Shown here: positions 60,452 to 64,000 of the stretch, in pieces
Position numbering within the stretch: position 1 is the stretch's first letter
Layout of the letters: every line of letters starts with the position of its first letter
DNA from: Pseudomonas taetrolens
GTDB lineage: Bacteria > Pseudomonadota > Gammaproteobacteria > Pseudomonadales > Pseudomonadaceae
Direction: 5' to 3'
DNA length: 64,000 nucleotides
Assembly (NCBI RefSeq): GCF_900475285.1
Contig: NZ_LS483370.1
Coordinates: forward strand, 1,626,001 to 1,690,000
Program-made: the position numbers and the translations under genes
Notes under the pieces: model-generated
Told to the model about the DNA's origin: nothing
Database searches by the model: none
What the model saw: the letters and a program-made list of their open reading frames with translations, nothing else

Positions 60452-61060
60452 TCACCTCTTGCTCTTGATGGCAGTGCCGAGTACTTGCAGGTACGCCACC
60501 AGCGCGTCCATTTCGGTTTTTCCCTGCACCGACTGTTTGGCGTTGGCGATGTCGTCGTCGGTATACGGCACGCCGAGGGTGCGCATGACTTCGAGTTTTT
60601 TCTCGGTATGGCTACTGTCGACCGGGTTTGATACCAGCCACGGATAGGCCGGCATTTTCGACTCGGGTACCACGTTGCGCGGGTTGTACAAGTGTGCGCG
60701 GTGCCAGTCATCCGAATAGCGGCTGCCGACCCTTGCCAGATCCGGTCCGGTGCGTTTGGAACCCCACAGGAACGGGTGATCCCAGACACTTTCACCGGCG
60801 ACTGAGTAATGGCCGTAACGCTCAGTCTCGGCCCGGAACGGACGAATCATCTGCGAGTGACACTGCACACAGCCTTCGCGGATATAAATATCGCGGCCTT
60901 CCAGTTGCAGGGCGGTGTAGGGCTTCATGCCTTCCACCGGGGTGTTGGTCACGTCTTCAAAGAACAGCGGGACGATCTGTGTCAGACCGCCGACGCTTAC
61001 GCACAGGATCATCAGCAGCAGCATCAGACCAATATTTTTCTCTACGACTTCATGGTTCAT
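60452..61060 (-). CDS. ccoO2: cbb3 oxidase monohaem subunit II CcoO (copy 2)
   Basis: A 202-residue subunit with the haem motif [12 protein letters not shown] (C64, C67, H68) and one anchoring helix. It is the same length as copy 1. Differences cluster in the helix and in the segment after PAYPWL; the middle ([20 protein letters not shown]) is identical. Confidence 0.96.
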   Translation of the reverse strand: MNHEVVEKNIGLMLLLMILCVSVGGLTQIVPLFFEDVTNTPVEGMKPYTALQLEGRDIYIREGCVQCHSQMIRPFRAETERYGHYSVAGESVWDHPFLWGSKRTGPDLARVGSRYSDDWHRAHLYNPRNVVPESKMPAYPWLVSNPVDSSHTEKKLEVMRTLGVPYTDDDIANAKQSVQGKTEMDALVAYLQVLGTAIKSKR

Positions 61061-61070
61061 GGCGAACTCC

Positions 61071-62495
61071 TCAGGCCATCTGCGCGGCGGCTACGACTTC
61101 GGCGGGCTCGGCGTTACGCACGGTGCGCCAAGTGTTGTAAGCCATCAGCAACATGCCGATGAAGAAGATCGCCCCGCCGATCAGGCGCACGACATAGCCC
61201 GGGTGGCTGGCCACCAGGGTTTCGACGAAGGAATAGGTCAGCGTGCCGTCGGCATTGACTGCGCGCCACATCAGGCCTTGGGCGATGCCGTTGACCCACA
61301 TCGACGCGATGTACAGCACGGTGCCGATCGTCGCCAGCCAGAAGTGCGCATTGATCAGACCCAGGCTGTACATCTGCGGGCGACCGAAGATTTTCGGGAT
61401 CATGTGGTACAGCGCGCCGATCGAGATCATGGCAACCCAGCCCAGCGCACCGGCGTGTACGTGGCCGATGGTCCAGTCGGTGTAGTGGGAGAGGGCGTTG
61501 ACGGTCTTGATGGCCATCATCGGGCCTTCGAAGGTCGACATGCCGTAGAACGCCAGTGACACCACCAGGAAGCGCAGGATCGGGTCGCTGCGCAACTTAT
61601 GCCAGGCTCCAGAGAGGGTCATCATGCCGTTGATCATGCCGCCCCAGCTGGGTGCCAGCAGGATCAGAGACATCACCATGCCCAGGGACTGGGCCCAGTC
61701 CGGCAGTGCGGTGTAGTGCAAGTGGTGCGGACCGGCCCAGATGTACAGGGTGATCAGCGCCCAGAAGTGCACGATGGACAGGCGATAGGAATAGATCGGA
61801 CGTTCGGCCTGTTTCGGCACGAAGTAGTACATCATCCCCAGGAAACCAGCCGTCAGGAAGAAGCCCACGGCGTTATGGCCGTACCACCACTGCACCATGG
61901 CGTCAGTGGCGCCACCGTAGAGCGAGTAGGACTTGGTAAAGCTGACCGGAATTTCCAGGTTGTTGACGATGTGCAAAATGGCCACGGTCACGATAAATGC
62001 GCCGAAGAACCAGTTGCCCACGTAAATGTGCCGAGTCTTGCGCTTCATGATGGTGCCGAAGAACACGACGGCATAAGCGACCCAGACAATGGTGATCAAA
62101 ATGTCGATCGGCCATTCCAGCTCGGCGTATTCCTTGGAACTGGTGAAGCCCAACGGCAGACTGATGGCCGCCAGGAGGATCACCAACTGCCAGCCCCAGA
62201 ACGTGAAAGCGGCAATTTTTGGCGCGAACAGTGTGGCCTGGCAGGTGCGTTGAACCGAATAGAACGAAGCGGCAAACAAGGCGCAGCCGCCGAAGGCAAA
62301 AATCACCGCGTTGGTGTGCAAAGGGCGCAGGCGCCCGAAGCTGGTCCAGGGCAAATTGAAGTTGAGTTCCGGCCAGACCAACTGCGCGGCGAGAAAAACG
62401 CCGAGCCCCATACCGACGATGCCCCACACCACCGTCATAATGGCAAATTGGCGGACCACCTTGTAGTTGTAGGCGGTACTTGTAGAAGTGTTCAT
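61071..62495 (-). CDS. ccoN2: cbb3 oxidase catalytic subunit I CcoN (copy 2)
   Basis: A 474-residue catalytic subunit with the same histidine motifs as copy 1. It starts [20 protein letters not shown]. Residues around the active site are the same as in copy 1, and differences lie mainly in the first ~160 residues and the C-terminal tail. It is first in operon 2. A well-matched Anr box is centred about 105 bases upstream, in line with the known Anr-dependent cbb3-2 of P. aeruginosa. Confidence 0.97.
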   Translation of the reverse strand: MNTSTSTAYNYKVVRQFAIMTVVWGIVGMGLGVFLAAQLVWPELNFNLPWTSFGRLRPLHTNAVIFAFGGCALFAASFYSVQRTCQATLFAPKIAAFTFWGWQLVILLAAISLPLGFTSSKEYAELEWPIDILITIVWVAYAVVFFGTIMKRKTRHIYVGNWFFGAFIVTVAILHIVNNLEIPVSFTKSYSLYGGATDAMVQWWYGHNAVGFFLTAGFLGMMYYFVPKQAERPIYSYRLSIVHFWALITLYIWAGPHHLHYTALPDWAQSLGMVMSLILLAPSWGGMINGMMTLSGAWHKLRSDPILRFLVVSLAFYGMSTFEGPMMAIKTVNALSHYTDWTIGHVHAGALGWVAMISIGALYHMIPKIFGRPQMYSLGLINAHFWLATIGTVLYIASMWVNGIAQGLMWRAVNADGTLTYSFVETLVASHPGYVVRLIGGAIFFIGMLLMAYNTWRTVRNAEPAEVVAAAQMA

Positions 62496-62568
62496 GGTTC
62501 CCCATCCACGGATCAGGCGCGTACAGATGCGCGCCTGGAGTTATAGGCAGACTAAAAGCGAGGCAAGC

Positions 62569-63279
62569 ATGGGTGTAACAGGCGGTGTCGGTATTGACGG
62601 GGATCAATGGGCGCAGTGCGCGCAGGCTCGTGGCTGGCTGTGGAATGCGGCTGTCAGCGGGGTCGGCGGGCCCCGGTCGAGCACCCTGATACTGGCCCAC
62701 GGCGCAGGTGCACCGATGGACAGCGAATGGATGACGGGCATGGCTGAGCGCCTTGCTGCACGCGGGGTGAGCGTATTGCGCTTCGAATTCCCGTACATGG
62801 CCCAGCGACGGCTGGATGGAGGCAAAAGGCCTCCTAATCCGCAGGTCAAATTGTTCGAATGCTGGCGCGAGGTGTATGCCGAGGTGCGACGGCATGTCAC
62901 GGGACCATTGGCCATTGGCGGCAAGTCCATGGGCGGGCGAATGGCCAGTCTGCTGGCGGATGAACTGGGTGCTGATCGATTGGTGTGCCTGGGGTATCCG
63001 TTTTACGCTGCTGGCAAACCGGAAAAGCCCCGTGTGGCGCACCTGGCCGAGCTACAAACGCCGACACTGATCCTGCAGGGCGAGCGCGATGCCCTGGGCA
63101 ACCGGCAGGCGGTTGAAGCCTATGCCCTGGCTCCAGGCATTGAGCTGAGCTGGTATGTGGCAGGCGATCACGACCTCAAACCGCTTAAAGCCTCAGGCTT
63201 TACCCATGAGCAGCACCTTGACGCCGCGGCGGACAACATTGCGCATTGGCTCAAGAATCCCCCAACCTGTAGCAGTTGA
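62569..63279 (+). CDS. Alpha/beta hydrolase of the KANL3/Tex30-like type
   Basis: A 236-residue cytoplasmic alpha/beta hydrolase. ILAHGAGAPMDSEWM forms the oxyanion region, the nucleophile elbow is GGKSMGGRMAS, the acid is probably in LQGERDALG, and the His is in VAGDHDLKP. The KxSMGGR elbow fits the KANL3/Tex30-like group, whose substrates are not known. ATG 62569 has GAGG close upstream. It is divergent from ccoN2, and the shared space is short, with the Anr box inside its first codons. Confidence 0.83.
   Translation: MGVTGGVGIDGDQWAQCAQARGWLWNAAVSGVGGPRSSTLILAHGAGAPMDSEWMTGMAERLAARGVSVLRFEFPYMAQRRLDGGKRPPNPQVKLFECWREVYAEVRRHVTGPLAIGGKSMGGRMASLLADELGADRLVCLGYPFYAAGKPEKPRVAHLAELQTPTLILQGERDALGNRQAVEAYALAPGIELSWYVAGDHDLKPLKASGFTHEQHLDAAADNIAHWLKNPPTCSS
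62594..62607 (-). promoter_or_regulatory. Anr/FNR box upstream of ccoN2
   Basis: TTGACGGGGATCAA matches the consensus TTGAT-N4-ATCAA at 9 of 10 defined bases. A class II start would fall near 62559, giving a leader of about 64 bases. The site also lies within codons 9-13 of the divergent hydrolase gene if that gene starts at 62569. Confidence 0.85.
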
Positions 63280-63300
63280 CGAGTGGAACGAGGCTGCGTC
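63269..63300. repeat. Single REP-like copy after the hydrolase gene
   Basis: GTAGCAGTTGACGAGTGGAA (63269-63288), continuing CGAGGCTGCGTC, matches the arm of the element between recR and apt (46264-46289 in reverse complement). It overlaps the last codons of the hydrolase. Confidence 0.55.
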
Positions 63301-63325
63301 CAGGTTGCATGCCGGACTCTGCAGG

Positions 63326-64000
63326 CTAGCGGTTGAAGCGTTCTACCAGTGAATACTGGGTGTTGACGGTTCGGGTCAGTTCTTCGCTCAGTTGTGCGGA
63401 GTGTTGCGCCTGTTCCGAGGTCTGGTCGGCCAGATCCGCAATGGTGCTGATATTGCGGCTGATCTCTTCGGCCACGGCGCTTTGTTCCTCGGTCGCTGCT
63501 GCAATCTGGGTGGTCATGTCGGTGATGTTGGCCACGGCTTCACTGATCCCGACCAAGGCCTGGTCGGCTTCCAGTACGCGGGCGACACCTTCTTCGGCTT
63601 GACGGTGCCCGGCATTCATCGTCTGCACGGCGGTGGCGGCGGTCTGCTGCAGCTTGGCGATCAAACCGTGAATCTGCCCGGTGGACAGGCTGGTGCGTTG
63701 CGCCAGTTGCCGTACTTCATCGGCGACCACGGCAAAGCCCCGGCCCATTTCACCGGCGCGCGCCGCTTCAATCGCGGCGTTCAAGGCCAGCAAGTTGGTC
63801 TGGTCGGCAATGCCTTTGATCACGTCGACCACGCCGCCGATCTCATCGCTGTCCTTGGCCAGTTGCGTCACGGTAGCGCCGGTCTCACCCACCACGTTGG
63901 ACAGGCGTTCAATGGCCTCGCGGGTTTCCCCGGCAATGTCACGCCCGCGGCTGGTCAGGCGATTGGCTTCCTGAGTGGCGTCCGCTGTGCGTTGCACATG
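63326..64000 (-). CDS. Methyl-accepting chemotaxis protein, C-terminal part
   Basis: The frame is open to the window edge, so only the cytoplasmic signalling part (about 224 residues) is seen. It has the MCP hairpin tip [20 protein letters not shown] then [18 protein letters not shown], the conserved site that contacts CheA and CheW, followed by long heptad helices with Glu/Gln methylation-type pairs. The sensing domain is outside the window, so the ligand cannot be told. It ends in LVERFNR, with no CheR-docking pentapeptide. Confidence 0.95.
   Translation of the reverse strand, partial: HVQRTADATQEANRLTSRGRDIAGETREAIERLSNVVGETGATVTQLAKDSDEIGGVVDVIKGIADQTNLLALNAAIEAARAGEMGRGFAVVADEVRQLAQRTSLSTGQIHGLIAKLQQTAATAVQTMNAGHRQAEEGVARVLEADQALVGISEAVANITDMTTQIAAATEEQSAVAEEISRNISTIADLADQTSEQAQHSAQLSEELTRTVNTQYSLVERFNR

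Overview
This window is chromosomal DNA of a Pseudomonas, most likely from the fluorescens/fragi side of the genus. The gene order hisC, tyrA-aroA fusion, cmk, rpsA, ihfB, wzz, O-antigen genes, wbpM matches the O-antigen locus known from P. aeruginosa. The order guaD-xdhCBA, GntR regulator, smc, zipA, ligA, dnaX, ybaB, recR, apt, anr, hemN, ccoSIHG, ccoPQON x2 is also a conserved Pseudomonas block. I worked from reading alone, so family calls rest on recognised motifs and synteny, not on searches.

Layout. (1) 1-6656: housekeeping genes for aromatic and histidine synthesis, then cmk, rpsA with a structured leader and a strong terminator, ihfB and a LapA-domain membrane protein. (2) 6657-20980: a more AT-rich O-antigen cluster. 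It starts with wzz and a dedicated RfaH-type NusG paralogue, followed by a clear ops/JUMPstart element (9254-9265) that precedes rmlA, rmlC, wzy, wzx, three glycosyltransferases, a fused PglC-PglD-type protein, a PglE-type aminotransferase and a WbpM/PglF-type dehydratase. The last three make a complete predicted route from UDP-GlcNAc to undecaprenyl-linked N,N'-diacetylbacillosamine. (3) 21090-28349: comEA-like gene, an acyltransferase on the opposite strand, a small membrane protein, pyrF, two oxidoreductases, benE and a GntR regulator. (4) 28461-35361: purine catabolism (guaD, xdhC, xdhB, xdhA) with a second GntR regulator. (5) 35364-46871: chromosome and DNA maintenance (smc, zipA, ligA, dnaX, ybaB, recR), the 4.5S SRP RNA, and apt. 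(6) 46927-62495: the low-oxygen respiration island. It holds the regulator anr, the anaerobic haem gene hemN, the cbb3 oxidase assembly genes ccoG-ccoH-ccoI-ccoS and two tandem cbb3 oxidase operons. Sites matching the Anr box lie before hemN and before the second oxidase operon. (7) 62569-64000: an alpha/beta hydrolase and the 3' part of a chemotaxis receptor.

The most interesting features are the self-contained RfaH/ops module with a six-codon upstream ORF overlapping the rfaH start, the PglC-PglD fusion beside its pathway partners, the Anr box inside the first codons of a divergent hydrolase gene, and the near-identical blocks shared by the two ccoN genes.
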